This document shows positions 46,129 through 53,505 of a stretch of DNA of 64,000 nucleotides, in pieces. The notes beneath the pieces were generated by a model that saw nothing but the letters and a program-made list of their open reading frames with translations, ran no database searches and was not told where the DNA came from. Source of the DNA: Lewinellaceae bacterium (GTDB lineage Bacteria > Bacteroidota > Bacteroidia > Chitinophagales > Saprospiraceae); assembly GCA_020636405.1 (NCBI GenBank), contig JACJXW010000005.1, forward strand, positions 620,001 to 684,000. Direction: 5' to 3'. The first letter of the stretch is position 1. The number at the start of each line of letters is the position of its first letter. The position numbers and the translations under genes are program-made.

Positions 46129-47040
46129 TCACCTCCGCATCATCTCATACAACATCCCTTCCTTCATGGCATAGGCCGACACGGTGATCTGATGGATATT
46201 GGCCATTTCCAGTACTACTTCGATCAGGATGAGCGCAACGACGATCATGTCTACCCGGTCCAGGGGCAGTCCTTTCATGTTGCGTCGCTGGATGTCATCC
46301 ATAGCAACCAACTGGCGGTAGAAGGGAAAGAATCTTTCGGCTGGAATGGTAGCGTTAAGCAAGTGAGCCTTTTCATCACTCAGAAAGAATTGAAGGACGT
46401 CGAAGGTGCCGGAGGCTCCGACCAGCCGCTGGGAAGGAAAACGGACGAGGGCTTCCGCCAGCGGGCTAAGCTGCTGCCGGAGGAACTCGTGGGTGGCCGT
46501 TATTTCCTCAGGAAGAATAGGTTCGTGCCGATGGAAGTTTTTGTACAGGACGGCTACGCCTACCGGGAAGCTTTGCGCCCACAACACCCCAGTATGGTTG
46601 GCGATGATGAACTCCACGCTGCCCCCTCCGATGTCCATAATGAGCATATGCTCCTCGGTGGGGGGCACCGCCATGATCACGCCCTTGTAGATGAGCTCTG
46701 CCTCCCGGTCGCCGCTGATGAGCCGTATTTCGATGCCGGTGCTTTCCTGCACTTCCCGGATGAATGCCGGGCCGTTGCTGGCCGTGCGCAGCGCGGCGGT
46801 GCCGAATACGCGTACCTGATCCACCGGGACGTCGTGGGCGGCCAGAATACGCCGGAAAAGCTGTACGGCTTCCATACCCCGCCGGTACGGGGCGCCGCCG
46901 ATGGTGCCGATGCCCTCTTCCGCCAGCTTGACGAAACGGCGCTCCCGGAAGATCTCCTTTATCTTACCGGATGGCTCTTCCTCTGCGATGAGCAGGTGGA
47001 AGGTGTTGGTACCCAGGTCGATGACAGCGTATCGGTTCAT
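46129..47040 (-). CDS. Exopolyphosphatase / GppA-type phosphatase
   Basis: The protein is 303 residues with the ASKHA ATPase fold motifs DLGTNTFHLLIAE, FGTAALRTASN, IMDIGGGSVEF and GASGTFDVLQF. It covers only the two N-terminal domains, as is usual for the short Ppx/GppA form in Bacteroidota. Expected activity is hydrolysis of polyphosphate or pppGpp, linked to the stringent response. The ATG gives MNRYAVIDLGTN. A MITE-like element occupies its upstream region from 47064, 24 bp before the start codon. Confidence 0.9.
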   Translation of the reverse strand: MNRYAVIDLGTNTFHLLIAEEEPSGKIKEIFRERRFVKLAEEGIGTIGGAPYRRGMEAVQLFRRILAAHDVPVDQVRVFGTAALRTASNGPAFIREVQESTGIEIRLISGDREAELIYKGVIMAVPPTEEHMLIMDIGGGSVEFIIANHTGVLWAQSFPVGVAVLYKNFHRHEPILPEEITATHEFLRQQLSPLAEALVRFPSQRLVGASGTFDVLQFFLSDEKAHLLNATIPAERFFPFYRQLVAMDDIQRRNMKGLPLDRVDMIVVALILIEVVLEMANIHQITVSAYAMKEGMLYEMMRR

Positions 47041-47063
47041 TTGCCGGTTGTTTAGCTAGCGTA

Positions 47064-47196
47064 AGTATGTGCTTGGACAATTGCAGTTTCACTCATCTCA
47101 GTTGAAGAAGCGGAGCTAAAACGCCTCTGCACGCTGGGTTCCGGCTATATTGCCCTATTGTTATATTGTTCGCCTGTTTTAGTCCAAGCACTTACT
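47064..47196. mobile_element. MITE-like inverted-repeat element, copy B
   Basis: This 133-bp element has ends AGTATGTGCTTGGAC (about 47064-47078) and GTCCAAGCACTTACT (47182-47196), which match as inverted repeats at 14 of 15 bases. This is the best preserved copy and is homologous over its whole length to copy A at 36478. No open frame. It sits just upstream of the Ppx/GppA gene and could carry or disrupt its promoter. Confidence 0.8.
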
Positions 47197-47285
47197 GAAA
47201 GCGCATTTTAATGTAAAGCATCCCATTGAAGGCTGCTTCCTTCTGGCCGATTTCCCTCCTTTGGAGGGGGAAGGGGGAGGCTGTT

Positions 47286-47786
47286 TCACTGCCCGGCCGG
47301 CGCCTGTATACCCGCACTCATCACCTGGTTGAAGAACTGGATCCCATCCGGCATCATAGCGTTGGCATAGGTTTTTTGGCCGTTCACATAGAAGATGAAA
47401 TAGGTACAGCCCTGGTTGAAGTACAGGTCGGCCTCCAGCCGGTTTTCGCCCTGTACCTGATAAAATACGCGGCCAATAGGCTGACAGGCAGCCTGGATGG
47501 CCGGCACCTGTTCAGAAATATGACGGATGGACGCCCGGATGTCCTGCTGCTTGTTCTGGCTCACACTGAAATCTTTGTAGTAAAAGACGTAATCGATGTA
47601 GTCGCACTGGTCCCAGAGCATTTGCAGGGTATCGAGGGGCAGGCTGGGGTAGAGCTGTTCGCCTACGGGCTGCTGGGCAGTGGATTGCTCCTGCCCTTGC
47701 TGTTGATCAGCGCTTTGATCCTTCTGCCCCGGCTGGCAGCTAAAAAGAGAAGTAATGAAGATCAGTACTATTCCGAAACGCATCAT
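47286..47786 (-). CDS. Hypothetical lipoprotein
   Basis: The protein is 166 residues. MMRFGIVLIFITSLFSC gives a lipobox with Cys17, followed by a Gln-rich linker (QQQGQEQSTAQQP) typical of surface-tethered lipoproteins. The domain (about 45-160, MLWDQCDYIDYVFYYKDFSVS) is not one I recognise. It probably shares a transcript with the T9SS protein gene upstream (47967-49106), 180 bp away. Confidence 0.7.
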   Translation of the reverse strand: MMRFGIVLIFITSLFSCQPGQKDQSADQQQGQEQSTAQQPVGEQLYPSLPLDTLQMLWDQCDYIDYVFYYKDFSVSQNKQQDIRASIRHISEQVPAIQAACQPIGRVFYQVQGENRLEADLYFNQGCTYFIFYVNGQKTYANAMMPDGIQFFNQVMSAGIQAPAGQ

Positions 47787-47883
47787 GCCGTTTTTTTGCG
47801 GGAAGATAGGGATTTGGTTGATGGGTTAATAGGGTTGATGGAGTTTATTGGGCTAATTCTCCAACGGCCCGCCAGAAACCCCG

Positions 47884-47930
47884 GGAAGTCGGAAAGCGGA
47901 AGGCGGAAGTCGGAAGTCGGAACCTATAAA
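47884..47930. repeat. GGAAGTC 7-bp-period repeat
   Basis: GGAAGTC, GGAAAGC, GGAAGGC, GGAAGTC and GGAAGTC follow each other at a 7-base period, then AACCAATC repeats (47938-47961). It is downstream of the stop of the 47967-49106 gene, like the other short-period arrays. Confidence 0.55.
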
Positions 47931-47966
47931 CTCAGAAACCAATCAACCAATCAACCAATTTTCCCC

Positions 47967-49106
47967 CTACGGGCGCACCACGATCAGCCTGCGGGTGGTA
48001 ATGGTCTTTCCCTGCTCATCGACCAGGCTGTACAGGTAGGTTCCTTTTCGCAGAGAAGAGATATCGATCTTTTCCGTATGGTTGCCGTTGATGTAGTAGC
48101 TTTTGCGCCACTCTTCAACACCCAGGATATTGAGGATCTTGAGTTTGTACCGGCCGGCGGGCAGGTTGGTAAACTCGAAGCGCACGTTGACGATGGCCGG
48201 GTTGGGATAGGCCCACACGCCGGGCTTCAGGGCATCGGCATTCTGCACATTGCTGGCGATGTTATTCGCTTTGTACTCTACGCGCTGCACCTGTGATTCA
48301 TCTTCGTTGGCTATCACCATGGCGATGGGTTGGACGGCTTCATTGCTGAAGTAATAGTAACTAACGGTGGTTATGGGCCCCAGTTCGGGAATGTTGAGGG
48401 CCTGTATGGCGATGTCGGTGACATCCTGCCAGCCGAAGAAGCCGATCTTGGCGTCGAGCCGCGTTTCGCGGACTTCAGTTCTCCTTTCCCGGAGCACATC
48501 ATAGATACCGCCGGGGATGGTGAGGGTTCCCCAGGCGTCTGCCTCATCTGAACGTTGGATGTTGAGCCGGATGCGCAGGGAATCGGGGGTGATGGGCAGG
48601 TTGTCGAGTACGCCGGCGGGCAGGTCGTCGCTGGAAAAGGCAATGGAGAGGTTGGCCTGGGAGGAGTTGGTGTCCAGGTATTTGAGGGGCGCCCGTTGCT
48701 GGATGACCGGCGGGTCGAAACGGGAAGCGGTTTCCACGCCCAGTCCCAGGGGGTCCTCTCCGTAAAAGCCCAGCAGTTCCACCTTGCTGCTGCTTACTCT
48801 GAAGTAGGCCACGAGGTTTTCAGCGACACTGGAGTAGAAGGAGGCGGAAGGGAATGCATAACTGCCAGGCCCTTGCATAGCGGGCTGGAGCAGGGTGCGC
48901 CGGGGGAAAGGCGCCTGCAGCGTGGTGAAATCCCAGCTTTGGCCGCCGCCGCCACCGGTGATATAATTACCGGCGGGCAGGTTGTCTACGGAAGTTAAGA
49001 TCGTATCCCCGGCGCGGGGGAAGCTGGCAGCCGTAATGACGGACTGTGCCTGAACTGCAGTGAGTGCGGAAGCGACAAATACCAGGAAAAGTAGGGTATA
49101 TTTCAT
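47967..49106 (-). CDS. T9SS-sorted secreted protein
   Basis: The protein is 379 residues, with start ATG 49106 chosen for its signal peptide (MKYTLLFLVFVASALTAVQAQ). The central region is a beta-rich domain without a known family. The C-terminal about 80 residues form a T9SS type A sorting domain (YPNPAIVNVRFEF, GRYKLKILNILG, GTYLYSLVDEQGK, RRLIVVRP). Surface or extracellular location is predicted. Confidence 0.85.
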   Translation of the reverse strand: MKYTLLFLVFVASALTAVQAQSVITAASFPRAGDTILTSVDNLPAGNYITGGGGGQSWDFTTLQAPFPRRTLLQPAMQGPGSYAFPSASFYSSVAENLVAYFRVSSSKVELLGFYGEDPLGLGVETASRFDPPVIQQRAPLKYLDTNSSQANLSIAFSSDDLPAGVLDNLPITPDSLRIRLNIQRSDEADAWGTLTIPGGIYDVLRERRTEVRETRLDAKIGFFGWQDVTDIAIQALNIPELGPITTVSYYYFSNEAVQPIAMVIANEDESQVQRVEYKANNIASNVQNADALKPGVWAYPNPAIVNVRFEFTNLPAGRYKLKILNILGVEEWRKSYYINGNHTEKIDISSLRKGTYLYSLVDEQGKTITTRRLIVVRP

Positions 49107-49198
49107 GCCATGGACTTTATAATCTAGGTAACGGAGCCCAGTTGCGGGCGTCCTCAAAGGTACTTCATTTGATGCAAAGCTGCCAGGAAGGGAACCTT

Positions 49199-49280
49199 AA
49201 AAAACAAGCGGCCGGTTTCCGTCTCCGCAGGATCTCATGACGTAGTGATCGCTGCGGTACTGGGGAAACCAGCCGCTTGA
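49199..49280 (-). terminator. Long structured terminator of the Hsp20-CBS operon
   Basis: On the minus strand a hairpin of about 74 nt is followed by TTTTTT (49199-49204). Paired blocks, on the plus strand, are CAAGCGGC with GCCGCTTG, GGTTTCC with GGAAACC, CCGCAG with CTGCGG, and GATC with GATC. They are separated by small symmetric bulges. It lies 20 bp past the last CBS stop. The size is unusual for a simple terminator. Confidence 0.82.
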
Positions 49281-49300
49281 AGCTTCCGGAAGTTTGGTTT

Positions 49301-49744
49301 TCACGTATTCAAAACGCTGTATTCAGAAAACGCGTAGGTGATAAGGTCAAAGGTAGTAATGATCCCTACCAGCCTACCCTTGTCAACGACGGGAAGGGCG
49401 TGAAAGAGATTCTCCCGGAAAAAACCTGCCGCCATTTCCACCGAATCCTCGGGGTTGAGGGTTGCGACCTGTTTGGTCATTACTTCACCCACCAGAAGGG
49501 ATCGCATAATGGCGTCGTTATATTCATTGCTCTTCTCCGTCTTGAAGAGCGTGAAGCCATGCAATAGGCGGAAATAATCCGACTTACTGATGATGCCTAC
49601 CACCTTGCCTTTATCGGCCACGGGGATGTGGTGGATATTATTCATGCGGAAAATATCCTGTACTTTGCTCATCGTATCGTCCGGGCTGACGGTAATGACA
49701 GGTGTGCTCATGATCTGCCCGACGGTGGTGGTTTTATCTTTCAT
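49301..49744 (-). CDS. CBS-domain-pair protein
   Basis: The protein is 147 residues made of two CBS motifs (about 8-65 and 82-140): IMSTPVITVSPDDT, then HHIPVADKGKVVGIISKSD, then MTKQVATLNPEDS and HALPVVDKGRLVGIITTFD. CBS pairs bind adenosine nucleotides. No enzyme domain is attached, as in Mycobacterium Hrp1. It is a clear paralogue of the gene 23 bp upstream, probably a tandem duplication. Last gene of the Hsp20 operon. Confidence 0.92.
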   Translation of the reverse strand: MKDKTTTVGQIMSTPVITVSPDDTMSKVQDIFRMNNIHHIPVADKGKVVGIISKSDYFRLLHGFTLFKTEKSNEYNDAIMRSLLVGEVMTKQVATLNPEDSVEMAAGFFRENLFHALPVVDKGRLVGIITTFDLITYAFSEYSVLNT

Positions 49745-49767
49745 CGGAGGCTTTTTTATTGAGTAAA

Positions 49768-50223
49768 TTATTCTTCGTACGCTTCTTCCGTTTTTTCAAC
49801 TTCGACGTTATTGAAGCTGAAGTTGAGCAGGTCATGGGTAGTGATCAGCCCGATCAGCCGGTTGTCTTCGACAATAGGCAGCGCGTGGAACTTATTCGCC
49901 AGGAAAATATCCGCCGCCAGCCCAATGGTGTCGTCAGGGTCCAGGGTGATGGGGTATTTGGTCATGATATCAGTAGCAGTCAGGCGTGTATATTCCTTTT
50001 CAGAATAGGCTTTACCGGTGGTCTGCATCGATAGCACATGGGCAACTTTGAAAATGTCTTCTTTACTGATGATCCCTACCAGCTGTTCTCCTTTATCAAC
50101 AACGGGAATGTGGTGAAAATCATTCTCGCGGAAAATGTCCTGAATGGCTTTTGCTGGCTTGTCGGGGGCGACCGTTACCAGCTTGGTGGTCATTATTTCC
50201 CGAATAGCTTTGTCCGGATTCAT
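49768..50223 (-). CDS. CBS-domain-pair protein, paralogue
   Basis: The protein is 151 residues with two CBS motifs (IMTTKLVTVAPDKPA, HHIPVVDKGEQLVGIISKED, then IMTKYPITLDPDDT and HALPIVEDNRLIGLITTHD). It resembles the neighbour closely in both halves, and the pair may work as a heterodimer. Adenylate-energy sensing is the likely role by family. It sits third in the Hsp20-lipoprotein-CBS-CBS set, 69 bp after the lipoprotein gene. Confidence 0.92.
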   Translation of the reverse strand: MNPDKAIREIMTTKLVTVAPDKPAKAIQDIFRENDFHHIPVVDKGEQLVGIISKEDIFKVAHVLSMQTTGKAYSEKEYTRLTATDIMTKYPITLDPDDTIGLAADIFLANKFHALPIVEDNRLIGLITTHDLLNFSFNNVEVEKTEEAYEE

Positions 50224-50292
50224 GATGGCCGTTTTAAAGGTTAGTCAATTTTACTGGCGCGCCTGGCGTTTTGCACGGACTCAAAGGCGGGC

Positions 50293-51039
50293 TCAGTATA
50301 TTTGTGCGAAATAGGTCTGTGAGGCTTCAAAGTTGCCGAACAGTCTGAGCACTTCAAAAAAAGCCGGTTGCAGGCTCTGGCTGGCGATGGCCAGCTGCCG
50401 GCGGTTGGCGTTGCTGAAGGTTTCTGCGAATTGATAGAGTACGGCTTCCATGGCTTCCTGCTTGGAAACAAGCTGCCTGGCCCGCGCCTCATCGAACTCG
50501 TAGAGCTCGGTATCCAGCGGTTCTTTTCTCAGGGCCTGCCATTCTGCTATCGTCTTGTAGAGCAGGTGTTCATACTCCTCCCATTCCATGAGGCAGAGCA
50601 TTTCATCTTCAGCTGCTTCTGTCAGCAGCCCGATGGCGTCCTGAAATTCGAAGAGCCCGTCCAGGTAATATTCAATGGCGTACTGTTGTCGCAGTTCCAT
50701 GAATTCGTACTTCACATGCTCCAGTTGGTTGGCGGCGAGCAACAGGTTGTTTGCGTCGATGGCATAGTAGGCATCGCCCAGCCAACTGTTTATCCTGGCC
50801 AGGGATTCAGCCTCTTCAGGGAGGTAACCCTGGTATTGTTTTTTCAGCTTCTGCCACTGGAACTCCACGTAGAAAACCGAACGCTTGGCCTGATGGATAT
50901 CCCCTTCGAAGGTATAGATCATCAGGGGTACAAATGCCCGGTCAAAGTGCACCATGGCCTTTCTGGCCTCATTGGTGTCGCAACCAGTGAACAGTGAGGC
51001 TAGAATGGTAATGCAAACTACGCGGGACAGAAATTTCAT
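50293..51039 (-). CDS. Helical lipoprotein in the stress operon
   Basis: The protein is 248 residues from ATG 51039, with signal MKFLSRVVCITILASLFTGC and lipobox Cys20. The mature part is almost wholly helical and acidic (AESLARINSWLGDAYYAIDANNLLLAANQLEHVKYEF-type segments), resembling helical-bundle cytochrome or imelysin-like folds, but without haem or His ligands. I do not assign a family. It lies 82 bp after the Hsp20 gene on the same strand, so it is probably cotranscribed. Confidence 0.72.
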   Translation of the reverse strand: MKFLSRVVCITILASLFTGCDTNEARKAMVHFDRAFVPLMIYTFEGDIHQAKRSVFYVEFQWQKLKKQYQGYLPEEAESLARINSWLGDAYYAIDANNLLLAANQLEHVKYEFMELRQQYAIEYYLDGLFEFQDAIGLLTEAAEDEMLCLMEWEEYEHLLYKTIAEWQALRKEPLDTELYEFDEARARQLVSKQEAMEAVLYQFAETFSNANRRQLAIASQSLQPAFFEVLRLFGNFEASQTYFAQIY

Positions 51040-51121
51040 GGTGCACTGTTTAATGTGGATCATGGCTGAAGGCCGGCTTTATGCACCTTTTCAGGTGACG
51101 GCGCCGGATCCTCAGGTTCGT

Positions 51122-51541
51122 TTACTTGATCTCGATCTTCTTGATCTTTTCTTTCTTCTCAACTTTCAGTTTCGGTAGAGTCAGGTACAAAATGCCATCC
51201 TTGTAGTTGGCGAGGATTGCCTCCTCTTTTACATTTTCAGGCAGATAGAACGAACGCTTGAAGGAACTAAAACTGAACTCTTTACGCATGTAGTTGTCCT
51301 CCTTCTCTTCCTTCTCTGCCTTCGTCTCGGCGCTGATGTACAGCGTGCCTTCTTTAACCTCAACCTTGAAGTCATCTTTCTTCATGCCCGGCGCCGCAAC
51401 TTCAACTATGAAATCCTTTTCGGTTTCGGCTACATTAACAGCTGGGAGGCGGTCCTCTTTCCACCACCTGTTAAAGAAGTCGTCATCTGCGAAGAAGCGG
51501 TCAACCCATGGCATCAGGCTGGTTCTTTTCATCAGTGACAT
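51122..51541 (-). CDS. Small heat shock protein Hsp20
   Basis: The protein is 139 residues. The alpha-crystallin domain (about 34-125) shows FIVEVAAPGMKKDDFKVEVK, FSFSSFKRSFYLPENV and ANYKDGILYLTLPK. It holds unfolding proteins in a refoldable state. It is the first gene of a four-gene operon with a lipoprotein and two CBS proteins. Its promoter has a perfect TATATTTG box and two FNR/FixK-like palindromes, so induction by the REC-CRP regulator is predicted. Confidence 0.95.
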   Translation of the reverse strand: MSLMKRTSLMPWVDRFFADDDFFNRWWKEDRLPAVNVAETEKDFIVEVAAPGMKKDDFKVEVKEGTLYISAETKAEKEEKEDNYMRKEFSFSSFKRSFYLPENVKEEAILANYKDGILYLTLPKLKVEKKEKIKKIEIK

Positions 51542-51586
51542 GGTACTTATTTTTTGGTTAAGTATTGGTTACGAACTATTTATACC

Positions 51587-51654
51587 CAAATATATCCTTC
51601 TCACCCGCTCTTCCCTTATGAGAAATATCATCTCATTTTATTGATTTTCATCAG
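51587..51654 (-). promoter_or_regulatory. Hsp20 operon promoter with FNR-like operators
   Basis: On the minus strand the -7 box TATATTTG (51587-51594) is a perfect consensus. ATGAGAAATATCAT (51618-51631) is centred 34 bp upstream of it and differs from the site at 22904-22917 at two positions. A second site, TTGATTTTCATCAG (51641-51654), close to the classical FNR box, lies 23 bp further up and overlaps the stop of the upstream gene. The layout matches the divergent promoter at 25985-26079. Confidence 0.65.
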
Positions 51655-52211
51655 CGCCCCGGGAAAAAACCTGCCCTAAGGCTCAGAGCGGTATATATAC
51701 TGCTGTAACTTCCACATCCAACATCCTCCAGGTTCTCGGCGCCCCATAGCCAGCGGTAGCCGGCAGTATAGGCCAGGCTCAGGTTCCGGGTGAGCGGAAA
51801 CTCCACACCCGCTTCCGGGCTTGCCGCCCAGATGTCTTCTTTTTGCATCCCTTCACTGACCCGCTTGTAAATGGCTTCCATACCCGCCTCGCCCAAACCT
51901 ACCCTCAGCCCAAAACTGAAGTTGAGCCGGGAAGTGGCCGGGTAGAGAAAAGTCCCCTGAAAACCGTATTCTTCCAATGTAGATTCGTAGGTGGGAGTTT
52001 GAGCCGGAGTGATGGCCTTTAATCCGTAGAAGCCGAGCAGGAAGCGCCCGCTGGAAACGCCCATCGTCATGCCTGCCGATATCGCGTTGACACCATTGAC
52101 CTCACTTAGTAGTACGGTGGACCCCGCGTGATATCCCCATTCCCGCGGTTGGCCGTTCAGCGTACAAAGCAGGCCAAATAAAACAACCGGGAAGAGCATC
52201 CACTTTTTCAT
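51651..52211 (-). CDS. Predicted outer-membrane barrel protein
   Basis: The protein is 186 residues with signal peptide (MKKWMLFPVVLFGLLCTLNGQ). The mature sequence alternates strands with Gly and aromatic residues (SAGMTMGVSSGRFLLGFYGL, LSLAYTAGYRWLWG, YTALSLRAGFF). It resembles the product of 11789-12400 in design, and both may be small outer-membrane beta-barrels. The function is unknown. Its 3' end overlaps the distal operator of the Hsp20 promoter. Confidence 0.65.
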   Translation of the reverse strand: MKKWMLFPVVLFGLLCTLNGQPREWGYHAGSTVLLSEVNGVNAISAGMTMGVSSGRFLLGFYGLKAITPAQTPTYESTLEEYGFQGTFLYPATSRLNFSFGLRVGLGEAGMEAIYKRVSEGMQKEDIWAASPEAGVEFPLTRNLSLAYTAGYRWLWGAENLEDVGCGSYSSIYTALSLRAGFFPGR

Positions 52212-52342
52212 CTTAACGGGCTTTGGTTGTACTCTTCAAGGTAACCGGATTGTTAATGGAGCGCGATGATGAAGAATAGTGCAGCGCGGTGATTTTTGTC
52301 AGTGCATGGTTGGGGGAGAGGAAGGGGTATTCGTTTATTCGG

Positions 52343-52541
52343 GTATGTGCCTGGGCAGAAATACTTAGACATACGTCGAAATAAGGGAATACGTTGTCAG
52401 CACAAGCTCGGCGGTAGGTTCCAATGTATTTCCATGTATTTCTTTATTTCTGTGTAACCATTCAGCATAACCTAGAAATCGCATTTTCTGCCGATTTTTT
52501 CGATGATGCTGAATAGTTACATTTCTGTCTAGATAAGTAAT
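52343..52541. mobile_element. MITE-like element, long copy C
   Basis: The left end GTATGTGCCTGGGCAGAAA (52343-52361) and the right end TTTCTGTCTAGATAAGTAA are imperfect inverted repeats of the same family. The interior shares CAATGTATTTC with copy D, then holds an extra hairpin: TGTAACCATTCAGCAT and ATGCTGAATAGTTACA, 16 bp with one mismatch. At 199 bp it is about 64 bp longer than copies A, B and D. Confidence 0.6.
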
Positions 52542-52601
52542 TGGAAAGGCGGGTAGGGCGCACGGCCCGGTGGAGCGCCCTTGAAATAGTGTCTTGTGCC
52601 A

Positions 52602-53417
52602 TCAATCCGCTACCAGGATCTGGGTAGTGGCCAGGCCTGAGACCTGGAAGTAACCGATGGCGCCGCCTTCGATATTGGTGCGCAGGTTGGCCGGTTGGCC
52701 ACTGAACATGCCGCCGTCGTTGTTTACGTTGCTGGTCAGGTCGAGGTAGTATTTGTAGGCTTCGCGGGTGATGGCATACATCTCCACCCGGGCCACATCA
52801 TCTTTGGCATAGTAGAAAGGAATGGGCAGGTTGCTGATGTCTTCGCTGAGCAGCAGGTCGTCGTAGGCAAAGGCCCAGGTGCCGTCCCAGTTCAGAATGG
52901 TATCGTTGCGATAGAACTTAGCCAGGTAGTAATCAACTGTGGCCTGGGGTTCTTTGATGTATACCAATACTTCGTAGAAGCGGCCTTCGTCCTCCGGGTC
53001 CGCCTGCTCCTCGGGGTCAACGCGAATGGTGAGGCTGTCAAAAGGCGGCACGTAGTTCATCGGCTCACTGGCAGTATAGAGGCTTTCTCCTACTTTTGCC
53101 GTTAAGGTATAGATAGAACCAACCTTGCCTGTAAATGGGGTTTTCGGAACATAATAACCAGGTTCCTGCTCGATGTAGGAGTAGGTATTGCCCTCATTGT
53201 CTTCCACCGTGACGATGGCGCCGCTGACGGGCGGGTTCTGTCCATTGTCATAAAATCCCGCTGAGCGGCTGATGCGGATGTATTGGCGGCCGGGCTGGTC
53301 GCTAACCAACCCCTCGATGATGGTGGCGGGTTGGGTTTGCTCCAGATCCAGCTCTACGGTTTTTTCACAGCTGAACAGCGCGAGAGCGAAGAGGGAAAGA
53401 AAAAGGATATTTTTCAT
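52602..53417 (-). CDS. DUF4249 lipoprotein, TonB-receptor partner
   Basis: The protein is 271 residues with signal MKNILFLSLFALALFSC and lipobox Cys17. Family segments include VELDLEQTQPATIIEGLVSDQPGRQYIRISRS and GAIVTVEDNEGNTYSYIEQEPGYY, typical of DUF4249. Such lipoproteins are encoded next to TonB-dependent receptors and probably act as surface substrate-capture partners, like SusD, though this is not proved. It lies 88 bp after the receptor gene on the same strand. Confidence 0.88.
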   Translation of the reverse strand: MKNILFLSLFALALFSCEKTVELDLEQTQPATIIEGLVSDQPGRQYIRISRSAGFYDNGQNPPVSGAIVTVEDNEGNTYSYIEQEPGYYVPKTPFTGKVGSIYTLTAKVGESLYTASEPMNYVPPFDSLTIRVDPEEQADPEDEGRFYEVLVYIKEPQATVDYYLAKFYRNDTILNWDGTWAFAYDDLLLSEDISNLPIPFYYAKDDVARVEMYAITREAYKYYLDLTSNVNNDGGMFSGQPANLRTNIEGGAIGYFQVSGLATTQILVAD

Positions 53418-53505
53418 GATGCAACTATTTTGTTTTGAGTTTATTCAAACCTGCCGGGTGTTCGGCTGAGCTCCAGTTTAGTAAACCCGGCAGGTTGAGC
53501 TAATC

